Positions 48,901 to 57,820 of a stretch of 64,000 bases of DNA are shown one piece after another. Position 1 is the first letter of the stretch; each line of letters starts with the position of its first letter. The notes under the pieces are model-generated. The model saw only the letters and a program-made list of their open reading frames with translations. It did no database searches and was not told the origin of the DNA. The position numbers and the translations under genes are program-made. The stretch comes from Ecdyonurus torrentis (taxonomy: Eukaryota; Arthropoda; Insecta; Ephemeroptera; Heptageniidae), in assembly GCA_949318235.1 (NCBI GenBank), contig OX439132.1:6344034-6408033 (forward strand). Direction: 5' to 3'.

Positions 48901-51900
48901 AAATCAATTTCAAGTTCCTCTCTAGCCAATGTACAGCTCGATTTTGTGCCAGAGACACATCAGAGCCCAAACCCTGGTAACATTACATAATAAATATCCC
49001 AATAGTCACAAGATACAGGCATATTATAGCAAACTAATACTTACACCTGGTAAATCTCGGACAGTATCCAACATAATGAGGACATGAGCAGTGAGAGAAA
49101 TATTACGCTGAGGAATGGGATCATTGCCAGGATATTGCAACGATGCATTTGCCTTACGATCAGGTAGCCACGTCACCTCCCAGAACGAGCCTTCCACGGT
49201 TTGATGATCCAAGACATATCTTACTGCAGAGTTTATTACCTAAAACAATTAAGGAGCATAAGTTGCTGTTCCGATATAAACATTTTTTCCCCCTGTAAAT
49301 TACCTGTGGGTCAATGTAAATAAAGTTTTCCCATTCATAGAAAGTAGCTTCTTGGAAAACTCTTGCACAGTAGGCAGTGAGCCACACACTTGGTGAGGAA
49401 TGGTTCCTGTTAACATTTCATACCACGTGTAATTAATATTTGTCACTGTTTGGTGAGAAAGGGCGAGAGAGATTTCACAGTTATTTTTTCATTAAATGAT
49501 AGAAGTGTAAGTTATTAATATATTATTGATATTATCAAAGAGGAGAGGGAGAGGGAGAGAGAAGAAAAAAGAAAGAATATAACATTGACAAGGATTTATC
49601 GCACCAAAGTTTAATACAAAGTTTATGGATAAGTAGTCTGACAGAAATACAACTTAATTATGTAACACATTTAAAATATATTAACATGTCAAAAAAAGAG
49701 GTTAGAAGCATGTTAGTAAATGACGTTGACTGATGAGAACTTACCAGTCTGATCTGAAAAGACTAAAAGATCCATCATGATTACGGAAAGAAAGCTGCCG
49801 TTGATAGCCCACATTGAGGAAGTGGAAGGACTCTCGCTCCAGAGATCTGTTACGTTGATTGATCAGTCTCATGTACATCGTCGTGTACAAATTGGCAGCA
49901 AATCCAAACATACTCTGTTCAGCCGAGTCCTATCAATCATAAACCATAATGATAAGCAAACTAACATTTAAATTTAAGAAACAAGTGACTTACCATTGGT
50001 AGATTAAGCAGAGAGGTTGCATTAACTGGCATAGTGGGGAAGATGGGACCTACAACGTCACCCACCACTGATACTGTAGCCTTGTTAGAACCATAGATGT
50101 AGTAACGATCTTCATCATAAGGAATGATGGGGGTTTCTGTTACATTGACGTGGAGGTATTGGAAGACATAGGCACGGTTACTCAAGTCAAGTAGAATAGA
50201 GTGGTGACGATATTGTGGTAATCCATCAGCCTAAGAACAGAACATTCATTAAGTACATTGCACTGAATCAAACTTAAAATATACATAGGCTTAACAATCT
50301 TGTTTACCTCTACTGTGATGGTTTTTGTTACTTGGTCTTTGCCCATAAGAGTAGCAGCATGTACAGTAACAGAAATCTCCCCCAGTCTTGTAGCAACAAT
50401 GGGAATCAAAACAAGAGCTGCGTCTTGTGCTCGGATGAACACAAAGAATTGATGTTCTCCATGTGATGTACGTGGGTTGTAAGAACGAACCTGTGGTGGT
50501 GTCAAATAATATGTTAAGTGACGTAAGTAGAAGAAATAGCAAAAATAAAGGAAAATAAACATTGCTGTTGCATAATATAATGAACTTAAAAATAAAAGAT
50601 ACAGGAAACCAGCAAGAGCTTTACCATAGTAAAGAGATATCCTACAATTTGGGAATAGTCTTACTACTGTATCTCAAAAATAATAAACATTTATATAGCG
50701 TTTGGTACAATACTCCATTACACTGACGTTTTGCCGAGTATTGTGCTGAAAGTTACCAATGTGTTTCTCTTTGCCAGTAGGTTGGTAAGATGTTCACCAA
50801 AATCAAGGACATATCTTCACTATGGTAAGGCTTATTATGGTTTCCTGTGTACTTTCGTTTGTCTTACATACAAGAAAGGTTGTTAATATTAACTTACCAA
50901 TCCATCTTCTTCAACGTGTACAAACTTGTAATCAGGAGAGCTAGAGAGAACTACAGTAGCTTCAATATCCACAGGTTGGTAGTTAAAAACAGCCACTCTG
51001 ATACCAACTTGTTCTCCTTGTCTACAGCGATTAGGCATTTCCACAATGATGGAGAATGGAAGTACACCAACATACTGCAAGAAGTAAAATAATGTGATTA
51101 ATTTGCAATACTGTACAATAAATATGTGATGTTCTGTAGGTTAAATATAACTGTGACTTACCTCTACAGCAGTTGGCAGCACTCCATATCCAACAGTTGG
51201 ACTGACACCAAAAGCAGATATAGTCCAATGAGCAGGCACAGAAGGTACAGGTACATTGAAGAGATAGCGCCCGTGTGGACCAATATTGACGTCTTGCCAA
51301 AGCCACACATTGTCCAGCTGTCTTTGAGATAAACTGAATCTAGTTGAGCGGAATTTCCGTAAATCTTCTGCTAAACTAGCTTGCAGACTAAAGCCTGAGG
51401 ACATGGAAATAACATTAGTGATCATACAAATTTAAGTTGCAATAATAATAATAAAGGTCTTGGTATATTTATTTTACACATATTGTGACCAAATTAAGTA
51501 GAGGACTGCCAACTGCTGTTCAGTGAAGTGCTCAAGTAAATATCTTCTTTGATTGATAATGCCATTAATACTGATATATGACGAAAGCTGTTAGTTTTGA
51601 AAATTATTATAACTACGTATAACTCTGTGCCACGTGATACCTCGACCTCTCCTTAGAACTTCTACTATGGTAGAGCCCTTGCTGGTAATACTATCATTTT
51701 CTGTATTATTGATAATACCAATTAAAAATAGCATAGGTTAATGTACAACTTACAGTTGGTTTCATCAGTTCCATCATCACAATCACGTTTGCCGTCGCAG
51801 CGTGCAATTTTACGATAACATCCCCCTGAACGAGATCCTGTGCCAGATAAACATGGCAGCCATCCCTGAGTTGCATTGCAGTTTGAGGGTCTAGCTGGTA

Positions 51901-54900
51901 GCATACGATCACTGAACACTACAAGTCCTGCAAGTCTGTCAATTGAAATTATGTATGAGTACAACAACTACTAGTGCAAATAAAGAGTTCAATATGTCTG
52001 TTTATTTATGTATAACAATTTAAAAAAATAAATAAAAAAGATTATTGATAAAAAAGATGTTAGAATAACAAATAGATTTTAAAAATTAGGAAATTTGTTA
52101 ATTGACAGGGACAACTTATATGAGAGAGAGAAAATATTCTGACCTGGTCTCTCTCCTGCAAGCCATTCCTGTCAATTAACTGCTCAATTTCCCAATTTTA
52201 CAAATCTATCTATGTGCTATTAATTTTTTATCAATCAATCATCACAAATTGAGTAAATTAGTCAAAATCTTTACTTAAAAATGTGTTTACTATCAGCATC
52301 AAATTTTGTGACCCAATTAAATGTTGTAACAAATGCTTACTCAAAGGTAGTATTAGCATCAATGCCTCTTGACGCTGCAGGGAAGAATAGAATATCATCT
52401 GGATCTCCTTCATGAGAAAGCCATGCATGTGTCAGAGGACTGGAGCCTTCCACTTCAGAGTCAAACAGGGACATTTGTTGCAGCGACTAAAATACATATG
52501 ACATAATTAGCCACAGTTTAAAGTTTAAACAAGCGTGTTCAAAGAGCTATGAAACTTACTTGAGATAATGAAATCTGGTTAGCAGCTTGCATAGTATAGA
52601 AGGCACGATCAGTTCCTGCTAAACCAACATAGGCTCCAGGCTCTCCGTAAATAGCTACTTCCACTATGTGACCAGTACGAGCTTTACGATTGTTGACAAG
52701 CACAGTAAACTGAAAGTTAAAAATAAAACCATTAGTAAATGATATAAAGGTGGTTTCATGCAGAGCATATTGATTTTTTACTCGTGCATTTTTTACTAAA
52801 CATTTAAAAGTGCGCCAAGTATTCCTCATTTTAGTATTTCTGGCTTTAGTGTAGTATAGTAGCTGGCTCAAAAAAGCACTAAAATTATTTTCCCGCAATG
52901 GTTAAGGATATTTAATTAGGGGACCCTAGACTTTTCTTATGCGCCTCACTGATTACCTTCATTGTACTGTCTTGCTACAAAATGTAGCATCATAGTACAA
53001 CATGAAAATCTCGTTACACTTTAGCAAAACTAAAAACATCATAAGAATACACCACAACTTTAAATTACTTACATTATTTCTCGAAACACCATCCACAGGG
53101 AACGTAAGGGCATCTGCAATGGTAACCCCCTTTGTTGTAGGCTGATAAACAATGACAGTAGCAGCCGGTGCCATTTCAGGGCTGAGGGTTAGTGCTAAGG
53201 TATGTATGGTAGACTGCATACGTTCTTGTCCAGCATATAACACTAGACCCTTGGCTACTACCACATAAGAGAATGACTCAAGCATAGTGTTGCTCTGGAT
53301 ATGTAGGATCAAATACTCTCCAACCTGTAACAAAAATTTATCATAATGATACAAACTTTCTTTATAAACTTCAAATAAATATTCAGAGAATATTATAAAG
53401 AAATGTGATTCTACCTTCGGTTGCTTGGTTGAAGTATATACACGTAGATGTTGATTATTGGGAGAGTAATGAGCTACAGCCAGTAGTTCAGCAGTTGTAC
53501 GTACTCCATCTTTAGAATCCTTGAAGTTAGCAGTAAGACGCAGACTGCCTACATCACGTAATAATGTCCGCATACGATTTTCATTGGTCTCCTCTCCTCC
53601 TGTAAAACAAAAGATTGTCGTTTTTATAATTCAGATTCAATCTTTGTGACACTCTGAAGTGGTGAACACAAAATGAATATGGAAGTTAACTACACACTTT
53701 TGTGATAGGCAATATATTTTACCATTCAAAACCTTGCACTAAATTAGCAACATTATTCTTATGAGAAAAACATGCTCCGAGTTTAAATGGGAAAATATAT
53801 AATCCTGTATACACTTTTCAAAACTAGGGAAAGGGGAGGGAGGGATGCAAATATTATTATTATTTTTTTTTTAAATTTCCGTTATTCTTGATAATCAGCT
53901 GATTAAAAATTCAATCTTGTTTGAGCATTAAACTTACCCAACTGAGCTCGTAGATCAATTTTCAAAGCATAAATTCCTGGATGTTCTGCAGACATCTTAA
54001 CAAGCTGAGTCTCAAGAGACCTCCTTCCTCCAGCTCTCATAATCACTTCAGTACTGATTTCCATTTTACTGTTTCTAAGACGTTCTTGTTCAAGGGGAGA
54101 GTTATCGTGGTAAGATACAGCAATCTAAAATCAAGTACAAAAAAAACAACAAGTAAGTAACGTTAATAAATAAAGAAAAGTGAACATCAGTTGTACAATA
54201 AACTTACATAGCAATGCAGAGGCATAGCTGGTCTGAAAACTTGAGGACTCCCTCCTAAGAAAGCAACTTTAAGTGTAGAATTGTAGATCCTAGCAGTGGA
54301 GTGACCAGTAATAATCTCATCCAAGAATCTGTCTCCAACTGAAGCTGTGATCTTGATTTCCATACCAGACAGAGAGTTGACGAAAGGAGAAAGCTCACGT
54401 AGTGGATATTTGAATCGATACACTCCATAGAACTAGAATAACAGTCAAGTAATTAATTGTAGCTATATAACATCAACAGTAATGTGATGAAGTGATACTG
54501 GTATGATAGCATTTGAAATAACTGAGACTTACAAAATGTAAGTTTGTGAGACAGAAATATATGAATTTAATAAACAAGACATAAAAATTAAGCATAGTTT
54601 GAGTGATATGTACTGTACCTTGCTATAGCGTTGAAATTAAAGTGATATTTATATTGTGCATACAATATATTTCAAATAATATTAAAAACTTACATGTTTC
54701 AGTTCACGAGCTTCGCTGTTCTCGTCCACTAAAGTTGTTTCTGGGTACCAGAATGGAAAATCCTCTTTCTACAAAATAAACAAGCAACTCACAAAAACTG
54801 TGCACTCCTACTGTCAAGCTTATTTTGGGTTTAATGCAGTTAATTGTGCCACGCGTTGTTATTTTTTATTTCAAAAACAAAACAAAACAAAAGCTCTTCT

Positions 54901-56817
54901 ATTCTGTTTCACAAGTGATGGCATTTTTTAACTTAAAAATAATAATAATAAATCAATAAAAAAATGCATCAAATATAAAAGAAAATTATCATGCTTATAA
55001 TAATAGCTAATGCAATTAAAAATATATATTAGAGAAATAATTAAATTGTAAATCATGCTTTATGTAACTTACAAAAGTGAAGAATTTCTCAATAGGTCGT
55101 TGTCTAGTGGGAGGACGATACGAGACAGATTCTCTGGTGTTGTTGTTGTAATATCCAGGAGGTCGTGGGATGGTAGGTGGTATAACAGGAGTCATAGTTG
55201 CTTTCAGAGTCAGGTTACCAAACACTGGAGCTCCACTTGTGTAATTAGCCATCACAGTGCCGTAAATATAGCCATCGTTTTCCAAGAAAAATGCTGGCAT
55301 TGTTACGTTCACCTAAAATTGATAGGAAAAATAATATTTATGAAAATATATCAAGGATATCTGTGAGGTTCACAGGTGCCACTACATGCAACATTGTAAC
55401 AGCATTGTGAACCTGGTATTCAGTTAGGTATTAGAGGCAGTCAGATTATTGTTAGGTTGCAGCCTCGCCCTTTCAATATTAATTTTGAATATTGTTGAAT
55501 CAGTAATAAAGAAAAGTATAGAGATACCAGCAAGGGTCTTACCACAGTAGAAGTTCTATGGAGAGATCAAGGTCTCATGCCGCACTGAGTTATACCTATA
55601 AATGTTTATATAACTATAACTCTGTGCTACGTGAAACCTCGACCTCTCCATGGAACTTTTACTGTGTTATGACTCTTGCTAGTTTCTCTATTATTTTCTT
55701 TATTATTGATCCTAACCTTAACAGTTTCCCCCCCCCCCCCCTTTATTGATATTATTGAATCACGACGATTATTTATTAGGTTCAAAAGTTAATTTATAAT
55801 TTTACATACCTCAAATCGTGTTTGATAATATTCCGTCACACTGAAAGTAGCTTCCTCTACCTGTCCCTGAGCTACGACTTGAATTGTCCAGTCTCCAAAT
55901 ACAGGCTGGTCACTCAGTTGATATTTTAGACTCACAGTACCAAGATTAGACTAAAAAAAAAAAATCAATCAAATGTTAATGAGCATGACAATGAGAACTT
56001 GAATCAAATCAACTGATGTGCAACAATAACATACCTGACGTGATAGCCAACGCCTCATAATGGTACGTTGAGGATCAAGCATAAAAACATCTACTGCATC
56101 ATTGAATGCTTTTAGTTCTGTTGTGATGGGAATTGTGCGGAAACGAACTAAAAAAATTAAAATAGGAATTTAGTAACATAATTCAATTTTTTAATAGTTT
56201 AAATTTTTACCTGTTTGTCCCTGCATATACACAGGTTTATCAGTCTGAATAAAAATAGTCATAGATCTCGGTGAGAAATAAAGATCAGTCTCATTACTGA
56301 ATGCCACACCTCCGAGCATATCGTCTAATGTTCCTTCCACACGTAGCTTATATTCTCCAGCTACACTTGTAGGTGGAACACGTAGAGCCAAAGTCTCAGT
56401 AATACCCAGTGATACATCTCGGCGTGATGCTGCCATTTCTACACCATTCCTTTGCATGGTAACTTTTACATTTACAGGAAGAGATGAACGTAACACAGTT
56501 ACAGCAACTCTATACAGCTGCCCTGGGCGAACAATTTTGCTTGCCACGATAAAGTAGCTCCTGTAGTAAAATAAAAGAACAATTAATTCATGCTTTCCAA
56601 AAAAAACATACACGTAGATTACTTACGCATCATCAATGTAGACGTTATTATCATTGATTCCTGCCTTGGGTCGGAGTCTATCATCACTAAAAAGTGGTGG
56701 ACGTTCTTCAGTTGAATCTATTCTCTGATTAGGTCTAGTTCTAATTCTTGTCTCCTGAGGTGTTACTGGGCATACAACTAGTGCCACAGCAAATATAATT
56801 ATTGCTAATACATTCAT
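45744..56817 (-). CDS. Mcr: Macroglobulin complement-related (Mcr), thioester-less TEP, complete
   Basis: Secreted or membrane-associated member of the alpha-2-macroglobulin/C3 family. Drosophila Mcr is a septate-junction component and acts in phagocytic recognition (family knowledge). The 27 coding exons total 5076 nt, giving 1691 residues. Visible: signal peptide (MNVLAIIIFAVALVVCPVTP, 1-20); macroglobulin domains with IFIQTDKPVYMQGQT near residue 170; LDL-receptor class A module with six Cys (771, 780, 791, 798, 804, 813) and DCDDGTDE; A2M domain (DNVWLWQDVN, about 835); thioester-domain fold with DSAEQ at 1090-1094 where active relatives have GCGEQ, so no thioester can form; ETTAWALLTYV and GGWASTQDTAVAMKAL (about 1390); receptor-binding domain (SGMAVLEVAVPTGY, about 1515); CxxC-type Cys cluster (1647-1658) and hydrophobic stretch 1669-1683. 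LDLa plus lost thioester Cys identifies Mcr rather than other TEPs. Start chosen because the ATG opens the signal peptide. Confidence 0.95.
46001..46220. mobile_element. palindromic MITE, copy 2
   Basis: Near-perfect palindrome: TATATCGATGGCTCCGCGG on the left is mirrored by CCGCGGAGCCATCGATATA on the right. The arms are about 90 bp around TCTTACCAGTGCTCCATTAC. It lies in the last Mcr intron, and copies 1 and 2 bracket the terminal exon. Confidence 0.9.
46221..46453. mobile_element. foldback MITE abutting palindrome copy 2
   Basis: Ends AAGGTGGTGTAGTT and AATTATACCACCTT are inverted, flanked by ATATA on both sides. An inner pair, TCACACAAGGTGA / TCACCTTGTATGA, supports a foldback. It sits directly against 46001-46220 in the last Mcr intron. 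Confidence 0.6.
47250..47355 (-). CDS. Mcr: Mcr coding exon 26 (residues 1594-1628)
   Basis: Encodes TCINFTLERWFPVANMSRYL and PIKVYDFYAP, the end of the receptor-binding domain ('A...VYDYY.P'). Phase 0 in, 1 out. Confidence 0.95.
47460..47715 (-). CDS. Mcr: Mcr coding exon 25 (residues 1508-1593, receptor-binding domain)
   Basis: Encodes GPRSGMAVLEVAVPTGY, the receptor-binding domain signature ('SGMA..E..LPSGF'). It then gives an Arg/Gln-rich insert and ENKVFFYFDY ('..V.LYFD'). Donor gtgagt, phase 2 in, 0 out. Confidence 0.96.
47878..48071 (-). CDS. Mcr: Mcr coding exon 24 (residues 1444-1507)
   Basis: Encodes IPEAWGTVKVQAKGAGYAIL and QMSVQYNVDIA, the second half of the CUB-like domain ('V.V.A.G.G.A..Q....YN'). 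Phase 0 in, 2 out. Confidence 0.95.
48153..48314 (-). CDS. Mcr: Mcr coding exon 23 (residues 1390-1443)
   Basis: Encodes DTAVAMKALIEYTVRQRLRD and TKILRVEDRN, continuing STQ|DT-V-A-AL. Phase 0 at both ends. Confidence 0.95.
48493..48722 (-). CDS. Mcr: Mcr coding exon 22 (residues 1313-1389)
   Basis: Encodes GLMYWGKE, NIETTAWALLTYVARQELM and VKWLNSQRLYDGGWASTQ, the hallmark end of the thioester domain ('E.TAYALL......W....GGF.STQ'). Phase 1 in, 0 out. Confidence 0.96.
48787..48973 (-). CDS. Mcr: Mcr coding exon 21 (residues 1251-1312)
   Basis: Encodes AQNRAVHWLERNL and KPYEVALVAYALLLSKGSSA, the helical pair 'YALAL.AYALAL.GS' of the family. Phase 0 in, 1 out. Confidence 0.95.
49045..49239 (-). 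CDS. Mcr: Mcr coding exon 20 (residues 1186-1250)
   Basis: Encodes VINSAVRYVLDHQTVEGSFW and ISLTAHVLIMLDTV, alpha-helical barrel repeats of the thioester domain ('SLTAYV...L'). The donor is placed at gtaagt after GGT, which keeps phase 0. Confidence 0.93.
49304..49406 (-). CDS. Mcr: Mcr coding exon 19 (residues 1151-1185)
   Basis: Encodes WNHSSPSVWLTAYCARVFQE and FIYIDPQ, the thioester-domain helix 'S.WLTAFV...F..A'. Phase 2 in, 0 out. Confidence 0.95.
49745..49929 (-). CDS. Mcr: Mcr coding exon 18 (residues 1090-1150, degenerate thioester site)
   Basis: Opens DSAEQSMFGFAANLYTTMYM. It aligns to GCGEQ-N-M-x-x-F-x-P-N, with Cys replaced by Ser and both Gly changed, while Glu-Gln is kept. The thioester bond needs Cys and Gln, so it cannot form. 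Phase 0 in, phase 2 out. Confidence 0.95.
49994..50230 (-). CDS. Mcr: Mcr coding exon 17 (residues 1011-1089)
   Basis: Encodes ADGLPQYRHHSILLDLSNRA and ends MPVNATSLLNLPM, directly before the thioester motif position. Relatives read 'L.RMPYGCGEQN' here. Phase 0 at both ends. Confidence 0.95.
50308..50490 (-). CDS. Mcr: Mcr coding exon 16 (residues 950-1010)
   Basis: Encodes HQFFVFIRAQDAALVLIPIV and LGEISVTVHAATLMGKDQVT, the CUB-like segment before the thioester domain. Phase 0 at both ends. Confidence 0.95.
50597..50852. mobile_element. foldback MITE in Mcr intron (family A, copy 1)
   Basis: Ends GATACAGGAAACCAGCAAGAG and, inverted, GGTTTCCTGTGTAC. Arms contain CTTTACCATAGTAAAGAGATAT and its diverged complement. 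Shares 'ACCAGCAAG...CTTACCATAGT' with the elements at 51610 and 55501. Confidence 0.6.
50898..51074 (-). CDS. Mcr: Mcr coding exon 15 (residues 891-949, MG7)
   Basis: Encodes YVGVLPFSIIVEMPNRCRQG and EQVGIRVAVFNY, the MG7 'LP.S..RGE......V.NY' pattern. Phase 0 at both ends. Confidence 0.95.
51162..51394 (-). CDS. Mcr: Mcr coding exon 14 (residues 813-890, A2M domain)
   Basis: Completes the last LDLa Cys, then encodes RQLDNVWLWQDVNIGPHGRY and VPSVPAHWTISAFGVSPTVG, the Pfam A2M-domain core ('WLW......G......P.ITTW......S...G'). Phase 1 in, 0 out. Confidence 0.96.
51610..51713. mobile_element. single-arm copy of family A in Mcr intron
   Basis: Reads ATAACTCTGTGCCACGTGA, then CCTCGACCTCTCC and CTTGCTGGTAATACTATCATT. 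It is nearly the same as the right arm of 55501-55710. The matching left arm is not obvious, so this is a half or degraded copy. Confidence 0.55.
51754..51935 (-). CDS. Mcr: Mcr coding exon 13 (residues 752-812, LDL-receptor class A module)
   Basis: Encodes LAGLVVFSDRMLPARPSN, then the LDLa module with five Cys here and the sixth at the exon 13/14 splice. The Ca-binding-type acidic cluster CDDGTDETNC is complete. The module occupies the place of the bait/anaphylatoxin region of other family members. Phase 2 in, phase 1 out. Confidence 0.95.
52043..52237. mobile_element. foldback MITE in the Mcr intron before the LDLa exon
   Basis: Left arm TTGATAAAAAAGATG through ATTGACAGGGA, right arm its diverged inverse (TCCTGTCAATTAAC through ATCAATCAAT). 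The centre is a GAGAGAG / CTCTCTC pair. About 195 bp. Confidence 0.6.
52341..52486 (-). CDS. Mcr: Mcr coding exon 12 (residues 704-751)
   Basis: Encodes SLQQMSLFDSEVEGSSPLTH and DPDDILFFPAASRGIDANTT, an acidic variable segment before the LDLa module. Phase 0 in, phase 2 out (donor gtaagc). Confidence 0.92.
52560..52709 (-). CDS. Mcr: Mcr coding exon 11 (residues 654-703)
   Basis: Encodes FTVLVNNRKARTGHIVEVAI and GEPGAYVGLAGTDRAFYTMQ, the MG6 strands with the 'P...V.L...D.......N' pattern preceding the bait-like region. Phase 0 at both ends. Confidence 0.95.
53073..53324 (-). CDS. Mcr: Mcr coding exon 10 (residues 570-653, MG5)
   Basis: Encodes VGEYLILHIQSNTMLESFSY, VVVAKGLVLYAGQERM, and LTLSPEMAPAATVIVYQ, the typical 'G.I......F.....P...ML.Y' MG5 strands. 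Phase 0 at both ends. Confidence 0.95.
53415..53599 (-). CDS. Mcr: Mcr coding exon 9 (residues 508-569)
   Basis: Encodes GGEETNENRMRTLLRDVGSL and HYSPNNQHLRVYTSTKQPK, matching the 'YSPS...L.V......' MG5 start. Phase 1 in, 0 out. Confidence 0.93.
53938..54124 (-). CDS. Mcr: Mcr coding exon 8 (residues 446-507)
   Basis: Encodes IAVSYHDNSPLEQERLRNSK and EHPGIYALKIDLRAQL, MG4-like strands. Phase 0 in, phase 1 out (gtaag donor after TTGG). Confidence 0.93.
54208..54432 (-). CDS. Mcr: Mcr coding exon 7 (residues 371-445)
   Basis: Encodes FYGVYRFKYPLRELSPFVNS, ITASVGDRFLDEIITGHSTA and VFRPAMPLHCY, the MG3-MG4 junction ('F.PG.P...'). Phase 0 at both ends. Confidence 0.95.
54694..54768 (-). CDS. Mcr: Mcr coding exon 6 (residues 346-370)
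   Basis: A 75-nt exon with acceptor ttgtag and donor gtaagt, phase 0 at both ends. Encodes KEDFPFWYPETTLVDENSEA and ends ELKH. Confidence 0.9.
55073..55312 (-). CDS. Mcr: Mcr coding exon 5 (residues 266-345, MG3)
   Basis: Encodes VNVTMPAFFLENDGYIYGTV and PVFGNLTLKA, then a Pro/Asn/Arg-rich insert (about residues 305-340) that looks disordered. Phase 0 at both ends. Confidence 0.94.
55501..55710. mobile_element. foldback MITE in Mcr intron (family A, copy 2)
   Basis: Left arm AGAGATACCAGCAAGGGTCT then ACCACAGTAGAAGTTC, right arm its inverted relative ending CTTGCTAGTTTCTCTATTAT. The arms are about 85 bp around a short AT centre. A C run of about 12 follows it at 55729. Confidence 0.65.
55810..55950 (-). 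CDS. Mcr: Mcr coding exon 4 (residues 219-265)
   Basis: Encodes SLKYQLSDQPVFGDWTIQVV and FSVTEYYQTRFE, the family's 'G.W.I.......F.V.EY..P.FE' signature joining MG2 and MG3. Phase 0 at both ends. Confidence 0.96.
56035..56147 (-). CDS. Mcr: Mcr coding exon 3 (residues 181-218)
   Basis: Encodes VRFRTIPITTELKAFNDAVD and VFMLDPQRTIMRRWLSRQ, the MG2 strand pattern 'V.D P....W'. Acceptor ttttag, donor gtatgt, phase 1 in and 0 out. Confidence 0.94.
56211..56560 (-). CDS. Mcr: Mcr coding exon 2 (residues 64-180, MG1)
   Basis: Begins SYFIVASKIVRPGQLYRVAV, the macroglobulin MG1 domain. Ends SMTIFIQTDKPVYMQGQT, the classic family strand 'QTDKPxYxPGQ'. Phase 2 in, phase 1 out. Confidence 0.96.
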
Positions 56818-56825
56818 TTTGTTAT
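56627..56825 (-). CDS. Mcr: Mcr first coding exon (signal peptide; residues 1-63)
   Basis: Acceptor tttcag at the right edge, then 8 nt of 5' UTR (ATAACAAA) and ATG at 56817. Hence at least one non-coding exon lies upstream. Encodes the signal peptide followed by an Arg/Pro-rich, probably flexible segment. Donor gtaagt, phase 2 out. Confidence 0.92.
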
Positions 56826-57252
56826 CTGAAACATAAGAAAATGACACACTGATATAGACTACAGTATGCTTGCATACAGAGAAGTATCAACATTAAAACT
56901 GAGGACCATAACCATATAATACAATATAAATTTAATTAAGAAAAATAATTAACTAATTTAGAACACATTTCAATTTAATTCCACTCCCAATCATGGAGAG
57001 TTTATTAAATTTAGCTTCATAAAAAATTATACCAATACATCGCTAATGAAATTACCAGCATATGTACTCAAAAGAATAAATACTGTACATACTTGAAGAA
57101 AAACGATTTTTTTTTTCCTGTTTTTATTTGCTTACCAAATGAAAATAATACTGTCTAACGTAAGTATTTATAAAGCTCAATTCAATGTCTACCTAAATAT
57201 ATGACAAATAGACAGGCTTTTTAAAGCGGCTAACACTATGATAACAAAATTG

Positions 57253-57295
<43 letters not shown>

Positions 57296-57784
57296 AACTA
57301 ACTCATTAGCATTGCGTACAAACATAATTCGGTATAGAGCCAAATATAGACCTTGCTGTGAATAAGTTTTACATCCACGATTCTCGCACAAGTCCGTCAG
57401 TAAGTCGATGTATATGCCACAACCACTATGCTATACAGAGTCTGCGATATATCCATCAACATAACAATCACCATCTGTGCTAAACTCAGAGAGAGAGAAG
57501 TAATTGATGTGAAGTGGCAGGCGTTAGGAACACATAATGACAGTTGATACTTTTTTTCCTTCTTCGAATAAATAAAGTAGCAAAAAACTTAATCAAAGGC
57601 TTTACATAAAGCTATTGCGTAATTGTACTTATTCTGATATAAAATTGTTACCATGATGTTACAGTTCAAACATGGGAGTATCACATGAAACTATTTCTCT
57701 CACTCCACTTTACTTTAAACTTTTGCATTTTCTCATTACGTTTTCAAAAAGAGCTGGTACCATATTTCAATATGCACCATCAAC

Positions 57785-57820
<36 letters not shown>

